A stretch of 64,000 nt of DNA from Pseudomonas sp. WJP1 (GTDB taxonomy: Bacteria > Pseudomonadota > Gammaproteobacteria > Pseudomonadales > Pseudomonadaceae): the NCBI RefSeq assembly GCF_028471945.1, contig NZ_CP110128.1, positions 608,501-672,500 on the forward strand. The letters run 5' to 3'. This document shows, piece by piece, positions 55,691 through 64,000 of the stretch; the first letter of the stretch is position 1, and every line of letters starts with the position of its first letter. The translations under genes and the position numbers were made by a program. The notes below the pieces were generated by a model. The model was not told the origin of the DNA, did no database searches, and was given only the letters and a program-made list of their open reading frames with translations.

Positions 55691-56484
55691 GCGCGGCACA
55701 GGCGCCGAATGCGAACCCGCAATGGTTGTTGCTGGACATTCCGGGCGGACCGCAGGCGGGTATGACCCTGCAGGACACGTTTGCTCATGCCCATCGGTTC
55801 AGGTTGTTCGACGACACCGAGTGGCAGGCACTGCAGGAGCAGGGGCCGGTACTCGTTGATCTGCGCAGCTGCCCGGCTCTGGCCGATCTCTACCGCGTCG
55901 ACGGGCAACGCTGGCGTGGGTTGCTGATGTTCAGCGAGGCGCCGGCATCGACATTGCTGGCGCATCTGCGGCGCATGCTCAGCGTCTCGTTCAACCTGCA
56001 TCACCGCGCCTTGTTGAGTTACTACAACCCGAACACCGCCAGTTATTTTTTTGATGCCTGCGATGCCGAGGAACTCAGTCGCTGGTTGGGGCCTATCAGC
56101 CAGTTACGCTGGTTCGGCGGCACCTGGGCGGACCGCGCGCTGGATTGTCAGGGCTGGCAGCAATTGTTTAACCCGGGGCTTGCCGTGCGCCCTCTGGAGG
56201 TCGATGAAGATCTCAGCCCCCGGCAGCGGGAAAAACTGCAGACCTGTCTGCTGGAGCACCACGCCTGGCGCTGGAATCGATCCACGGGAACTGATTTCAC
56301 GCATTTGTGGGGCCATCTGGAAGAGGGCCTGGCATTGGGCTTCAGCGAACGCCCGGTGCTTGATGGCTGGATGTGGCTGCGCTTGCAATACCCCGACGCC
56401 TGGCTGGTGCAGCCATTGTCGGGGGCTACCCAGCAGGAGCGTCTCGAAAGCCTGCGCAAGCTATGGCAGAACGACTCCCCTTGA
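55687..56484 (+). CDS. DUF4123 effector-loading adaptor (Tap/TEC type)
   Basis: The 265-residue protein matches the DUF4123 family: LVDLRSCPALADLY, GLLMFSEAPASTLLAHLRRML, LSYYNPNTASYFFDACDAEE. Such adaptors bind VgrG and load a cognate effector encoded just downstream. Here the next gene is a convergent MATE exporter, so the expected effector is missing. The ATG at 55687 overlaps the vgrG stop; the frame from 55537 is not the real start. Confidence 0.88.
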   Translation: MSAAQAPNANPQWLLLDIPGGPQAGMTLQDTFAHAHRFRLFDDTEWQALQEQGPVLVDLRSCPALADLYRVDGQRWRGLLMFSEAPASTLLAHLRRMLSVSFNLHHRALLSYYNPNTASYFFDACDAEELSRWLGPISQLRWFGGTWADRALDCQGWQQLFNPGLAVRPLEVDEDLSPRQREKLQTCLLEHHAWRWNRSTGTDFTHLWGHLEEGLALGFSERPVLDGWMWLRLQYPDAWLVQPLSGATQQERLESLRKLWQNDSP

Positions 56485-56508
56485 GCTGGCGCTGTAAACC
56501 ACGCCGGC

Positions 56509-57855
56509 TCAGTGCGCGCGGGCGAACCAGCCATCGTTCTGGCGCAGACGCCAGGCAATCAAGCCGAGCGTCAGGCTGCGCAGCAACATGAACAGCAGGA
56601 AGGTTATCCACAAGCCATGGTTGCCATATCCCTGCAGCGCCCAGGCGAACGGCAGAAGTAAAGCCACCGTCAACAGCATGCCGTTGCGCATTTCCCTGGC
56701 GCGGGTGGCACCGATGAACAGGCCGTCGAGCAGGTAGCTCCAGACCGCGATCAGCGGCAGCACGGCAAGGTAGGGCAGGTACAGGAAGGCGGTGTCGCGC
56801 ACGCTGGTTATGTCGGTCTGCATCTGGATGAACAGGTGTCCGGCAAACACAAACATGCCGGCAAAGCCCAGGCTCGCCAGCAATGACCAGCCGCAGGCCA
56901 CCACCAGGGAGCGGCGCAGGGCATCGCGGTCGCGAGCGCCGATGGCGTGCCCGCACAGGGCTTCCACGGCATGGGCCAGGCCGTCGAGCGCGTGGGCGGT
57001 CAGCAGCAAGCCGTTGAGCAGCAGGGCGTTGGCGGCAACGGTCGCATCGCCCAGCCGGGCGCCTTGCACGGTGATCAGGAAAAACACCGACTGCAGCGCC
57101 AGGCTACGGATGAAAATGTCGCGGTTGACCGCCAACAGCGGTCGCCAACTCTGCCAGAGCGCCAGTGCGGCCCAGACGATATGGCCGGGATAGGCGCGCA
57201 GGGCCTGGCGGGTCAGCGCCAGGCCGATCAGCGCACCGGTCCACTCGGCGATCACCGAAGCCCGGGCCGCGCCCACCACCCCCCATTCCAGGCCAAGGAC
57301 AAACCACAGGTTAAGGGCAATGTTGACCAGGTTGGTGCTCAGCAGGATCGCCAGCGGCGCGCGGGCGTTCTGCGTGCCGAGAAACCAGCCGACCAGCGCA
57401 TAGCTGGCCAGGGCCGCGGGCAGGCCGAACAGGCGTGTGTGGAAAAACTCGCGGGTCATCTGGTCCAGTTCCGCCGACGGTTGCATGAAGTGCAGCGCAA
57501 CCCCGCTCAACGGCACACCCAAGGCACCCAGGAGCACCGCCAGCCCCATGGCCAGCAGCAGGCCCTGCAACAGAATCTGCCGCAACGCCGCGCCATCCCC
57601 GCGCCCTGCGGCCTGGGCGGCAAAACCGGTGGAGCCCATGCGCAGGAAACCCATGGCCCAGGCGAGGAAGGTATAGAGGCTGGCGCCGACCGCCACGGCC
57701 CCAAGTTGATGGGCGTGGGGCAGGTGGCCAATGACAGTGCTGTCGACCAGCGCCACCAGCGGTACGGAAATGTTCGAGAGAATCATCGGCGCAGCCAGCG
57801 CCCAGACCCGACGATGGGTGGGGCGGTCGCGCCAGTCGGCGATCAGGTTGGACAT
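56509..57855 (-). CDS. MATE-family multidrug/sodium exporter, DinF subgroup
   Basis: The 448-residue protein has twelve predicted helices in two related halves. DWRDRPTHRRVWALAAPMILSN, in outline, and VALVDSTVIGHL are typical of the DinF branch, as is the GFLRMGSTGFAAQAAGRGD loop. It exports organic cations or other compounds with H+ or Na+. The ATG at 57855 has a perfect AAGGAG seven bases before it. It is convergent with the DUF4123 gene, 24 bases apart. Confidence 0.92.
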   Translation of the reverse strand: MSNLIADWRDRPTHRRVWALAAPMILSNISVPLVALVDSTVIGHLPHAHQLGAVAVGASLYTFLAWAMGFLRMGSTGFAAQAAGRGDGAALRQILLQGLLLAMGLAVLLGALGVPLSGVALHFMQPSAELDQMTREFFHTRLFGLPAALASYALVGWFLGTQNARAPLAILLSTNLVNIALNLWFVLGLEWGVVGAARASVIAEWTGALIGLALTRQALRAYPGHIVWAALALWQSWRPLLAVNRDIFIRSLALQSVFFLITVQGARLGDATVAANALLLNGLLLTAHALDGLAHAVEALCGHAIGARDRDALRRSLVVACGWSLLASLGFAGMFVFAGHLFIQMQTDITSVRDTAFLYLPYLAVLPLIAVWSYLLDGLFIGATRAREMRNGMLLTVALLLPFAWALQGYGNHGLWITFLLFMLLRSLTLGLIAWRLRQNDGWFARAH

Positions 57856-57904
57856 GCAGGCTCCTTGGGGAGCAGGCATTGTAGCGACACGGCGGTGGGT
57901 GGTG

Positions 57905-58198
57905 TCAGTGCATGATCCAGCTGAGCAACCACAACCCCAGCATCAACCAAATGATCCCCATGATGAACGCGGCGTTCATGAACGCGCGGATCGCCGACCA
58001 CAGCAGTACCAACCCGACGACCAGGGTGATGATGCTGATGATCGATGTGTCCATCCCCAGTGCCTGGGACAAGCCTTCGACAAAATGGCTGCTGGCGCGA
58101 CTCACCAGTTGGAACAGACCGCTGAGGCCGTCAACGATGAAGCGGATGACTGAACCGAGGACCTGGCCAAGCCATTCGAAAAAACCTTCTACCTGCAT
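57905..58198 (-). CDS. Small membrane protein of unknown function
   Basis: The 97-residue protein starts MQVEGFFEWLGQVLGSVIRFIVDGL, in outline, an amphipathic helix, and ends with two hydrophobic helices (IISIITLVVGLVLLWSAIRAF and IMGIIWLMLGLWLLSWIM, shortened). I do not recognise a family. The frame is open to 58309, but AGGACG before the ATG at 58198 supports the shorter form. It lies 49 bases upstream of the MATE gene on the same strand and may be cotranscribed with it. Confidence 0.7.
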   Translation of the reverse strand: MQVEGFFEWLGQVLGSVIRFIVDGLSGLFQLVSRASSHFVEGLSQALGMDTSIISIITLVVGLVLLWSAIRAFMNAAFIMGIIWLMLGLWLLSWIMH

Positions 58199-58215
58199 GA
58201 AATGAACGTCCTGTC

Positions 58216-58267
58216 TGTAGGAGCTGGCGTGCCAGCGAATTTTCACAGGCGCCGCCGAGGCACGCCA
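58216..58267. repeat. Degenerate TGTAGGAGCTGGC repeat copy
   Basis: One clean unit, TGTAGGAGCTGGCGTGCCAG, begins at 58216. Its partner is decayed, so only the 9-bp arms TGGCGTGCC (58225-58233) and GGCACGCCA (58259-58267) still pair. It lies between two divergent genes. Confidence 0.7.
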
Positions 58268-58359
58268 TCGAATGATTATGGTGCAAAGATCGACAACGCT
58301 GCCAGGCACTTGCCTTCCCCCGCCATCCCCCCGAAGCTATACGCCTTCAGGAGAGCCCG

Positions 58360-58662
58360 ATGAACCTTGTTGAACTGACCGAACGCCTGCACGCCATCCG
58401 TGATCGCAATGACTGGCGGCAATTTCACAGCCCGAAAAACCTGGCCATGGCCGCGAGTGTCGAAATGTCCGAGCTGGTGGAGATTTTCCAGTGGCTGAGC
58501 GAAGACCAGTCGCGCCAGTTGCCCGCCGACAAGCTGGCCCATGCCGGGCAGGAAGTCGGCGATATCGTGCTCTACCTGTTGTTGCTGTGCAGCGAACTGG
58601 GGCTCGACATGAATGAGGTTGTACGCAGCAAGCTGGCGGACAGCGAGCGGAGGTTCGGCTGA
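58360..58662 (+). CDS. MazG-like nucleotide pyrophosphohydrolase
   Basis: This 100-residue, single-domain protein has the all-alpha NTP pyrophosphohydrolase pattern: WRQFHSPKNLAMAASVEMSELVEIFQW with the E-x3-E metal ligands and QEVGDIVLYLLLL with E-x2-D. Relatives (RS21-C6/dCTPase type) clear non-canonical or excess dNTPs. Its stop overlaps the methyltransferase start by one base. Confidence 0.92.
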   Translation: MNLVELTERLHAIRDRNDWRQFHSPKNLAMAASVEMSELVEIFQWLSEDQSRQLPADKLAHAGQEVGDIVLYLLLLCSELGLDMNEVVRSKLADSERRFG

Positions 58663-59411
58663 TGAGCGACCGTCATTTCGATCAACTGGCGACGCGTTTC
58701 GCCGAAAAAATCTACGGCGGCGCCAAAGGTGCGATTCGCCTGGCGGTGCTCCAGGCCGATCTGGCCGAAGCCCTGCCGGACCGGCCGTTGCGAGTGCTGG
58801 ATATCGGCGCCGGCCTTGGCCACATGTCGTTGTGGCTGGCCCAGCGTGGCCATCAGGTGACCCTGGCCGAGCCCGCCGAGCCCATGCTTGAAGGCGCCCG
58901 CCAGCGCTTTGCCGATGCGGGCCAGAGTGCGACCTTCATCCAGGCGCCCTGGCAGGAACTGCCCGGCCAGCTCACCGAACCCTACGACCTGGTGCTGTGT
59001 CATGCCGTGCTGGAGTGGCTGTCCGAACCGCACGCCATCCTGCCGGTGCTGCATCGGTTGACCAAGGCCGACGGCTTGCTATCCCTGGCCTTCTACAACC
59101 GCGATGCACTGATTTACCGCAACTTGCTCAAGGGCCATTTCCGCAAGATGCGCAAGAACGACATGGCCGGCGAGAAGCAGAGCCTGACCCCGCAACAGCC
59201 GCTGGATCCACGGGAGTTGGCCGCGCAACTTGAGGGGCTGTGGCAGGTCGAAAGTCAGAGTGGCGTGCGGGTTTTTCACGATTACATGCCGGTGGAGTTC
59301 CAGGCCCGCGCCGAGCTGTCGGACCTGCTCGAAATGGAGCTGGCCCATCGTCGCCATCCAGCCTTTGCCGGGCTTGGGCGTTATTTGCACTGGATCTGTC
59401 GGCCGGTCTGA
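58662..59411 (+). CDS. cmoM: CmoM-like SAM methyltransferase (SmtA family)
   Basis: The 249-residue protein has the SAM loop VLDIGAGLGHMSLWLAQRGH, the acidic ribose-binding position in VTLAEPAEPML, and LAFYNRDALIYRNLLKGHF with PQQPLDPRELAAQLE, the hallmark of CmoM. CmoM methylates 5-carboxymethoxyuridine at the tRNA wobble position. The N-terminal FDQLATRFAEKIYGGAKGAIR fits too. It starts on the last base of the MazG-like gene's stop. Confidence 0.9.
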   Translation: MSDRHFDQLATRFAEKIYGGAKGAIRLAVLQADLAEALPDRPLRVLDIGAGLGHMSLWLAQRGHQVTLAEPAEPMLEGARQRFADAGQSATFIQAPWQELPGQLTEPYDLVLCHAVLEWLSEPHAILPVLHRLTKADGLLSLAFYNRDALIYRNLLKGHFRKMRKNDMAGEKQSLTPQQPLDPRELAAQLEGLWQVESQSGVRVFHDYMPVEFQARAELSDLLEMELAHRRHPAFAGLGRYLHWICRPV

Positions 59412-59423
59412 TCGGAGTCCGAA

Positions 59424-60041
59424 ATGAAAAGTCGTTCAGGGTTGCTGTTGATCTGCCTGGGCCTGGCGGCCTGCCAGGGCAGCAATCCGTACGTGGCAAG
59501 TTCCAAGCCCTTGCCGCCTGCGCCGCCCCAGGCGGCCAGTACTTTTGATCGCAGTGCCTACCCAGCGCCACCGCGAGACTACGGGCGTTATCGCAGCTGG
59601 GCCTGGCTCAACGGGCAAATGCCGCCGGGCACCCCGTGGGCGGATTCGGAGCAGGTCGCCGAGGCCGTCAGCAGTGCGCTGGATCAACGCGGCCTGCGGC
59701 CTCTGCATGACAATCGGCCGGCGGACCTGTTCGTCAGCGCTGACCTGCGCCTGGAAACCCGCTTGCGTCAGGTCCAGGACGATTACGGCTACTACGGCGG
59801 TTATGGTGGCTACAACCGCTATGGTTATGGCCCGGGTTATGGCATGTACGGCAGCACGCCGATTGTGCGCACTTATGAGGAACAGGTCGTGGTGGTTCAC
59901 GTCGACCTGTACGACGCGCAAAACGGTGAACCGGTCTGGAGTTCCAGCGCTGAAACCAGCAACCGCGGCAGCCAGGGTGAGCGAGTCGATGCCATTCGGG
60001 AGGCTGTGGAAAAGGCAATGTCGGCGTATCCTCCTAGTTAG
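59424..60041 (+). CDS. DUF4136 lipoprotein with Tyr/Gly-rich insert
   Basis: The 205-residue protein has a lipoprotein signal with lipobox LAAC (Cys17), a DUF4136 fold and, at about residues 115-140, a Tyr/Gly-rich stretch of [20 protein letters not shown] type. The function is unknown; relatives are outer-membrane or periplasmic lipoproteins. The next gene encodes a paralogue. It starts 12 bases after the cmoM stop. Confidence 0.88.
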   Translation: MKSRSGLLLICLGLAACQGSNPYVASSKPLPPAPPQAASTFDRSAYPAPPRDYGRYRSWAWLNGQMPPGTPWADSEQVAEAVSSALDQRGLRPLHDNRPADLFVSADLRLETRLRQVQDDYGYYGGYGGYNRYGYGPGYGMYGSTPIVRTYEEQVVVVHVDLYDAQNGEPVWSSSAETSNRGSQGERVDAIREAVEKAMSAYPPS

Positions 60042-60096
60042 CTTCCTGTGGTCAAGAAGCACTTCGCAGGTTCATGTCTTCTACCGGAGAATCATC

Positions 60097-60651
60097 ATGT
60101 TCCGCCGTCTCGCTTTACTGGCAGTGGCCGTGCTGCTCAGTGCCTGCGCCGCCAACCAGGTCAATCATGACTTCGATGCCAGCCGCGATTTTGCCGCCTA
60201 TCGCACCTGGAGCTGGAAAGAACCCGCGCTGCAATACCGTCCCGATGACCCCAGGATCAAGAGCGACCTGACCGAACAGCGCGTGCGTGAATCGGTGGGC
60301 GAACAGCTCGAACAGCGAGGCCTGCGCCAGGCCGGCGCCAAGGGAGACGTGAGTGTCCAGGCTTATCTGATTGTCGAGGATCGCCAGCAACAGGTGACGA
60401 CCAACTACGGCGGCGGTTGGGGCTACCCTTGGTACGGCTACTATGGCGCGCCGATGTACAACGAAACCCGTCTGGTGTCCTACAAGGTCGCGACGATCCA
60501 GATCGACCTGCTCGACGGCAAGGACGGCAAGCTGGTGTGGCGCGGCAGTGACGAGCAGATGCTCAGCCGCACGCCGAACCCGACGGACCGCAGTAATGCG
60601 ATCCACGAAACGGTGACGCGGATTTTGGCCAACTATCCACCCCATCGATAA
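60097..60651 (+). CDS. DUF4136 lipoprotein, second copy
   Basis: The 184-residue protein has the lipobox LSAC (Cys17) and the DUF4136 pattern DFDASRDFAAYRTWSWKEP, with a shorter aromatic/Gly insert (GGGWGYPWYGYYGAPMY). It shares the domain and tail (AIHETVTRILANYPP against [15 protein letters not shown]) with the preceding protein, so the pair arose by tandem duplication. The ATG at 60097 has GGAGA six bases before it. Confidence 0.9.
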   Translation: MFRRLALLAVAVLLSACAANQVNHDFDASRDFAAYRTWSWKEPALQYRPDDPRIKSDLTEQRVRESVGEQLEQRGLRQAGAKGDVSVQAYLIVEDRQQQVTTNYGGGWGYPWYGYYGAPMYNETRLVSYKVATIQIDLLDGKDGKLVWRGSDEQMLSRTPNPTDRSNAIHETVTRILANYPPHR

Positions 60652-60673
60652 CAACGTGCCTGCACCCCCCACT

Positions 60674-60761
60674 GTAGGAGCCAGGCTTGCCGGCGAAGAA
60701 CGATAACGCGGTACTACGGATAAACCGCGGTGCCTGGTTCGCCGGCAAGCCTGGCTCCTAC
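60674..60761. repeat. Compound inverted repeat, GCCGGC subtype
   Basis: Perfect 24-bp arms lie at 60674-60697 (GTAGGAGCCAGGCTTGCCGG...) and 60738-60761. The spacer AACGATAACGCGGT ... AACCGCG keeps the inner GCGGT/ACCGC pair. The arms differ from the 10649 and 45630 copies in a compensated way (CCAGG and GCCGGC in place of CGAGG and GCCCGC). Confidence 0.9.
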
Positions 60762-60897
60762 GGACGAACCATACAACGTGGTGTGTCAGGCGCGACGCCT
60801 GCGATGGCGAGTTGCCAGCAGTCGTGCCATCCCTTGTCTACACTGCCTTACACCCACGGAGGTCACGTTCGGCCGTGCGCCGGCAAAGGAGTGCGCG

Positions 60898-62874
60898 ATG
60901 TCGCCTCGCATGCAGTTTCGCGGCCCTGCCCGACAAAAAGGGGCCATTGGCCTGATGGCGGCGGTGACGTTGGCGCTGGCGCTGGCGTTCATGCTGCTGG
61001 TGATCGACAGCGGCCGGCTCTACCTGGAAAAACGCAACCTGCAGCGCATCGCCGACATGGCCGCGCTTGAAGCCGCCACACGGGGCGGTGATTGTTCCAC
61101 GGGTGCCACCGCGACCAGCTATGCCACCGCCAGCGCCCAGCGCAATGGTTTCCCTCTGCCCAGCGACGGGCGCGCACTGACGGTCAGCTGCGGCGGGCTG
61201 ACCCTGGATGCCAACAGCCTGCGGATATTTGCCGCCGACCCTGGCAAAAGTGAAGCGATCCAGGTCATCGCCAGCCACGTCATGCCGCAAAGTCTTGCTG
61301 GCGGCATCGGCGCACTGTTTGGCGGTGCACCTGCGGGCTCGACCCTGACCCTGAAGGCCAAGGCCGTCGCCGCGCTCCCGCCGCCGCTGGCGGCACTGAC
61401 CATTCGCAGCACCGTGCTGACGTTCGATGACAGCAAGGCAGCCATAACCAGTTCGCTGTTCGGCGGCTTGCTGGGAGGCAACGTGACGATCAATGCCGCA
61501 GGCTGGAATGGCCTGGTCAATAGCAACATCAGCCTGCTCAGCTACCTCAATCGCCTGAAAGTCGACCTCGGCCTGACCGCCGCAGGCTATGACCAGGTGC
61601 TGTCCAACAGCATCACCGTCAGCCAGTTGATCCAGGCCGCCATCAATGTCCTGGACCCCAATGGCACCCTGGCGGCGAGTGCCACGATCGTCAGCTTGAA
61701 GGCGCTGAAGCTGGCGGCCGGTACGACCAGCGTCGTACTGGGCGACCTGTTGCACGTCGAAAGTGGCAGTGACATCTCGGCCCTGGCAGTGAACCTCAAA
61801 GCCTTCGACCTGATTGAAGGCGTCGTGCAGTTGGCCAACAAGCAAAACGGCCTGGTGGCGACCTTGCCCATCAAATTTTCCGGCCTGGCGAAAATCACCG
61901 CGCAGGTGCAGGTGATGCAGCCACCGCAACTATCGGCCGTGGGTAATCCGAAAAAGGCAGCCTTGGCACCTTTGGGGCCTGACCGGATCTATGTTCGAAC
62001 TGCCCAGGTCAAGACGTTGTTGTCGATCGACCTGCCGGTGCTGGGCGCCATCGAGCCATTGCTCAATGCAGTTGCCGATCTGGTCACACCATTGATGCCT
62101 ACCCTTAAAGCACTGAGTCATCTGGATCTGGTTGAGGTGATCGATGCGCTCACCTGCCTCTTGGGTGCAGCCTGTGATACACCGGACATCAGGCTTCTAC
62201 AACCATCGATACAGCTCGATGTCGCCCTGGAAGCGGGTGGTGCCTGGAGTTACGTCACGGCTTACAGTTGCATGAGCGCGACCAACAAAAGCCTGACGAC
62301 CAGCACCACGACCAGGCTGATCGGACTGAAAATTGGAAAGATAACCCAGGAAGATGTGTTCGGCTCCGCCACGCTCCCGCCAACCAATGTCGTGAACCCG
62401 CTCCAAGTCATTTATGTTGGCGTGAAGACCTGCAAGCGGTTTCTGATTTTACCGACGGACTGTTACAAACATCAGTCCCTCGGCGGCATCGACATCCTGG
62501 TCAATATCCCTGTAGCGCAAAACGCCAACATCCCCCACGTGTATTCCGCACCCGCCGCCGCCAACCTTCCGGAAATCAATCAGCCACCGTTTTTCTACGC
62601 CTACACCACCAACAACATCGTCAACAGCCTGAGCACCACCGTCAGCAACCTCGGTGTGAACATGTATGGGCCGTCGGGCAGCATCGTCGGTGGCCTGGGA
62701 AGCATCTTGAACGACGTGACCACCGCATTGGTCAATGCGATCAACACCGTGCTCAGCCCGCTGCTGGACACCCTGATCAATACGTTGCTGGCGAGCCTGG
62801 GCATCGACTTGAACAAGGTCGAAGTCGGCGCCAACCTCAGCTGTCACGCCGGGCGCGCGTCGCTGGTGATCTGA
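60898..62874 (+). CDS. TadG-like pilus/secretion-associated protein
   Basis: The 658-residue protein has one N-terminal helix in the TadE/TadG style (GAIGLMAAVTLALALAFMLL) followed by DSGRLYLEKRNLQRIADMAA, the alpha-helical stalk of the family. The rest is a large Ala/Leu/Val/Thr-rich extracytoplasmic domain with eight or so Cys in the last third. TadG proteins help to assemble Flp pili. The frame is open from 60730, but AAGGAG six bases before the ATG at 60898 sets the start. No other tad gene is in the window. Confidence 0.85.
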   Translation: MSPRMQFRGPARQKGAIGLMAAVTLALALAFMLLVIDSGRLYLEKRNLQRIADMAALEAATRGGDCSTGATATSYATASAQRNGFPLPSDGRALTVSCGGLTLDANSLRIFAADPGKSEAIQVIASHVMPQSLAGGIGALFGGAPAGSTLTLKAKAVAALPPPLAALTIRSTVLTFDDSKAAITSSLFGGLLGGNVTINAAGWNGLVNSNISLLSYLNRLKVDLGLTAAGYDQVLSNSITVSQLIQAAINVLDPNGTLAASATIVSLKALKLAAGTTSVVLGDLLHVESGSDISALAVNLKAFDLIEGVVQLANKQNGLVATLPIKFSGLAKITAQVQVMQPPQLSAVGNPKKAALAPLGPDRIYVRTAQVKTLLSIDLPVLGAIEPLLNAVADLVTPLMPTLKALSHLDLVEVIDALTCLLGAACDTPDIRLLQPSIQLDVALEAGGAWSYVTAYSCMSATNKSLTTSTTTRLIGLKIGKITQEDVFGSATLPPTNVVNPLQVIYVGVKTCKRFLILPTDCYKHQSLGGIDILVNIPVAQNANIPHVYSAPAAANLPEINQPPFFYAYTTNNIVNSLSTTVSNLGVNMYGPSGSIVGGLGSILNDVTTALVNAINTVLSPLLDTLINTLLASLGIDLNKVEVGANLSCHAGRASLVI

Positions 62875-64000
62875 TCGGCGGGCACAATCGGCAGCTCGAT
62901 GCAAAACCGCGCGCCCTCGGCCGAGTTGCTGACGCTGAGTGTTCCACCCATGTTCTGCACGATGCCATAGCTCACCGACAACCCCAGCCCTGTGCCGACG
63001 CCCACCGGCTTGGTGGTGAAGAAGGGTTCGAAGATCCGCTCGAGCAAGCGCGGGTCGATGCCGCCACCGTTGTCTTCAACCCACAGCCGTACCCTGTGTT
63101 CATCGCGTTCGGCGTACAGCGCGATCCACGGCTTGAATTGCCCATCGGCCTCACGCTTGCCGAGCAGCGCATCCCGGGCGTTGACCATCAAGTTGATCAA
63201 CACCTGTTCCAGCTGATCGACATACCCGCGCACCTGTACCGCGAAACCGCTCTCGCTGACCCGCAGCTCCACCCCTTTGCCGCGCATCCCCTCGGCCAGT
63301 AGCGACAACGTGCCTTCGATCGCCTGGGCCGGGTCGAACGGGTGTTGTTCAATGTCCGAGCGACGGCCGAACACGCGCATGTGGTCCACCACCCGCGCGG
63401 CGCGCTGGACCTGGGCGTCGATGCGGTTGAGCTTGTCGGTCAGGTATTCGATCTGGACATCGCCATTGCCCAGGCGCTTGAGCACATTGATGATCGCCAT
63501 GCGCATCACGTTCAGCGGCTGGTTGATTTCATGGGCCAGGCCGGTGGCCATCTCACCCAATGTGGCCATTTTCGCGCTTTGGGTCAGTTGTTGCTGGGCG
63601 CGCCGGACTTCGGTGTTGTCGCGGCCCACGGCCTGGACTTCCAGCAGGCGGCCTTGCTCGTCGAACACGCCGCGATCTGACCAGACCCACCAGGCGTGTT
63701 CCCGGCCGGGCAACTGCAGGTTGATTTCCGCGGTGCTGACCGGGAACTCCGGGCTCAGTTGGCTCAGGCGCTGCAGGAAGGACTCGCGCTGCTGCGCCGA
63801 CAACCAACTGCCCAGGTTCACCCCCGGCAAACCCTCGGGCGAACATTCCAGGTACGTCGCCAGCGGCCGGTTGCCAAAAGTCAGGGTCAGGTCCGGACGG
63901 TAGCGGCAGATCATGGCCGGCGAGTCCTCCACCAACATCCGGTAACGCTCCTCGCTCTGCTTGACGTGCTCGGCCGCCAGCGTCGCTTCGGTGACGTCCA
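62844..64000 (-). CDS. PAS-domain sensor histidine kinase, 5' end beyond the window
   Basis: Only the C-terminal 385 residues or so are present; the frame stays open to base 64000, where it reads DVTEATLAAEHVKQSEERYR, the end of an upstream PAS/PAC unit. A PAS domain follows, then HisKA with the phospho-His in LAHEINQPLNVM, and a full HATPase (N box LINLMVNARDALL, DNGGGI, GTGLGLSVSYGIV). PprA, which controls the tad/flp system through PprB in P. aeruginosa, has this architecture; the neighbouring TadG-like gene fits, but the identity is inferred. Its 3' end overlaps the TadG gene by 31 bases. Confidence 0.85.
   Translation of the reverse strand, partial: DVTEATLAAEHVKQSEERYRMLVEDSPAMICRYRPDLTLTFGNRPLATYLECSPEGLPGVNLGSWLSAQQRESFLQRLSQLSPEFPVSTAEINLQLPGREHAWWVWSDRGVFDEQGRLLEVQAVGRDNTEVRRAQQQLTQSAKMATLGEMATGLAHEINQPLNVMRMAIINVLKRLGNGDVQIEYLTDKLNRIDAQVQRAARVVDHMRVFGRRSDIEQHPFDPAQAIEGTLSLLAEGMRGKGVELRVSESGFAVQVRGYVDQLEQVLINLMVNARDALLGKREADGQFKPWIALYAERDEHRVRLWVEDNGGGIDPRLLERIFEPFFTTKPVGVGTGLGLSVSYGIVQNMGGTLSVSNSAEGARFCIELPIVPADQITSDARPA

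Overview
The window is chromosomal DNA of a fluorescent-type Pseudomonas (P. fluorescens group). The evidence is high GC with strong G/C third-position bias, intergenic inverted repeats of the TGTAGGAGCGAGGCTTGC and TTCCCACGCTCTGCGTGGGAA types, and a gene order that (from memory) follows the P. aeruginosa PAO1 stretch around PA4839-PA4868: ure-urt, retS, purD, purH, fis, dusB, prmA, accC, accB, aroQ, dsbD, ctpL, gcbA, speA. I saw no rRNA, tRNA, IS element, prophage or CRISPR array.

Layout. 149-5431: one giant toxin/effector gene (dermonecrotic-toxin-like N-terminus, leucine-rich repeats, NEL-type E3 ubiquitin ligase domain) behind an AT-rich 5' flank. 5489-15620: a minus-strand run urtABCDE-ureD-ureA-GNAT-GNAT-ureB-ureC for urea uptake and hydrolysis, headed by a good sigma-54 promoter; the accessory genes ureEFG are not here. 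15857-20922: a minus-strand copper group (DUF2946, PCu(A)C chaperone, DUF2946, OprC receptor, PepSY membrane protein). 21039-21362: an antitoxin gene without a toxin. 21452-28979: cobalamin corrin-ring genes in two divergent blocks (cobL-cbiD-cobK on minus, cobG-cobH-cobI-cobJ on plus). 29147-30669: a low-GC two-gene cassette of unknown function with its own promoter candidate and terminators on both sides. 30737-49396: conserved minus-strand genes (MarC protein, RetS hybrid kinase, purine synthesis, Fis, DusB, PrmA, biotin carboxylase subunits, AroQ, DsbD, a chemoreceptor and the diguanylate cyclase GcbA). 49807-54130: DUF2333 protein, Nudix hydrolase, SUI1-like factor and arginine decarboxylase SpeA. 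54362-56484: a short VgrG with its DUF4123 adaptor but no effector behind them. 56509-60651: MATE exporter, small membrane protein, MazG-like enzyme, CmoM-like methyltransferase and two DUF4136 lipoproteins. 60898-64000: a TadG-like pilus protein and a convergent, overlapping PAS-histidine kinase that runs off the window end, which suggests a tad/flp locus to the right.

The best candidates for undescribed biology are the giant NEL effector, the unknown 29-30.7 kb gene pair, the effector-less VgrG/adaptor pair, and a dispersed family of compound inverted repeats with a conserved internal hairpin. Coordinates of starts were re-chosen where Shine-Dalgarno sites, overlaps or family length argued for an internal start.
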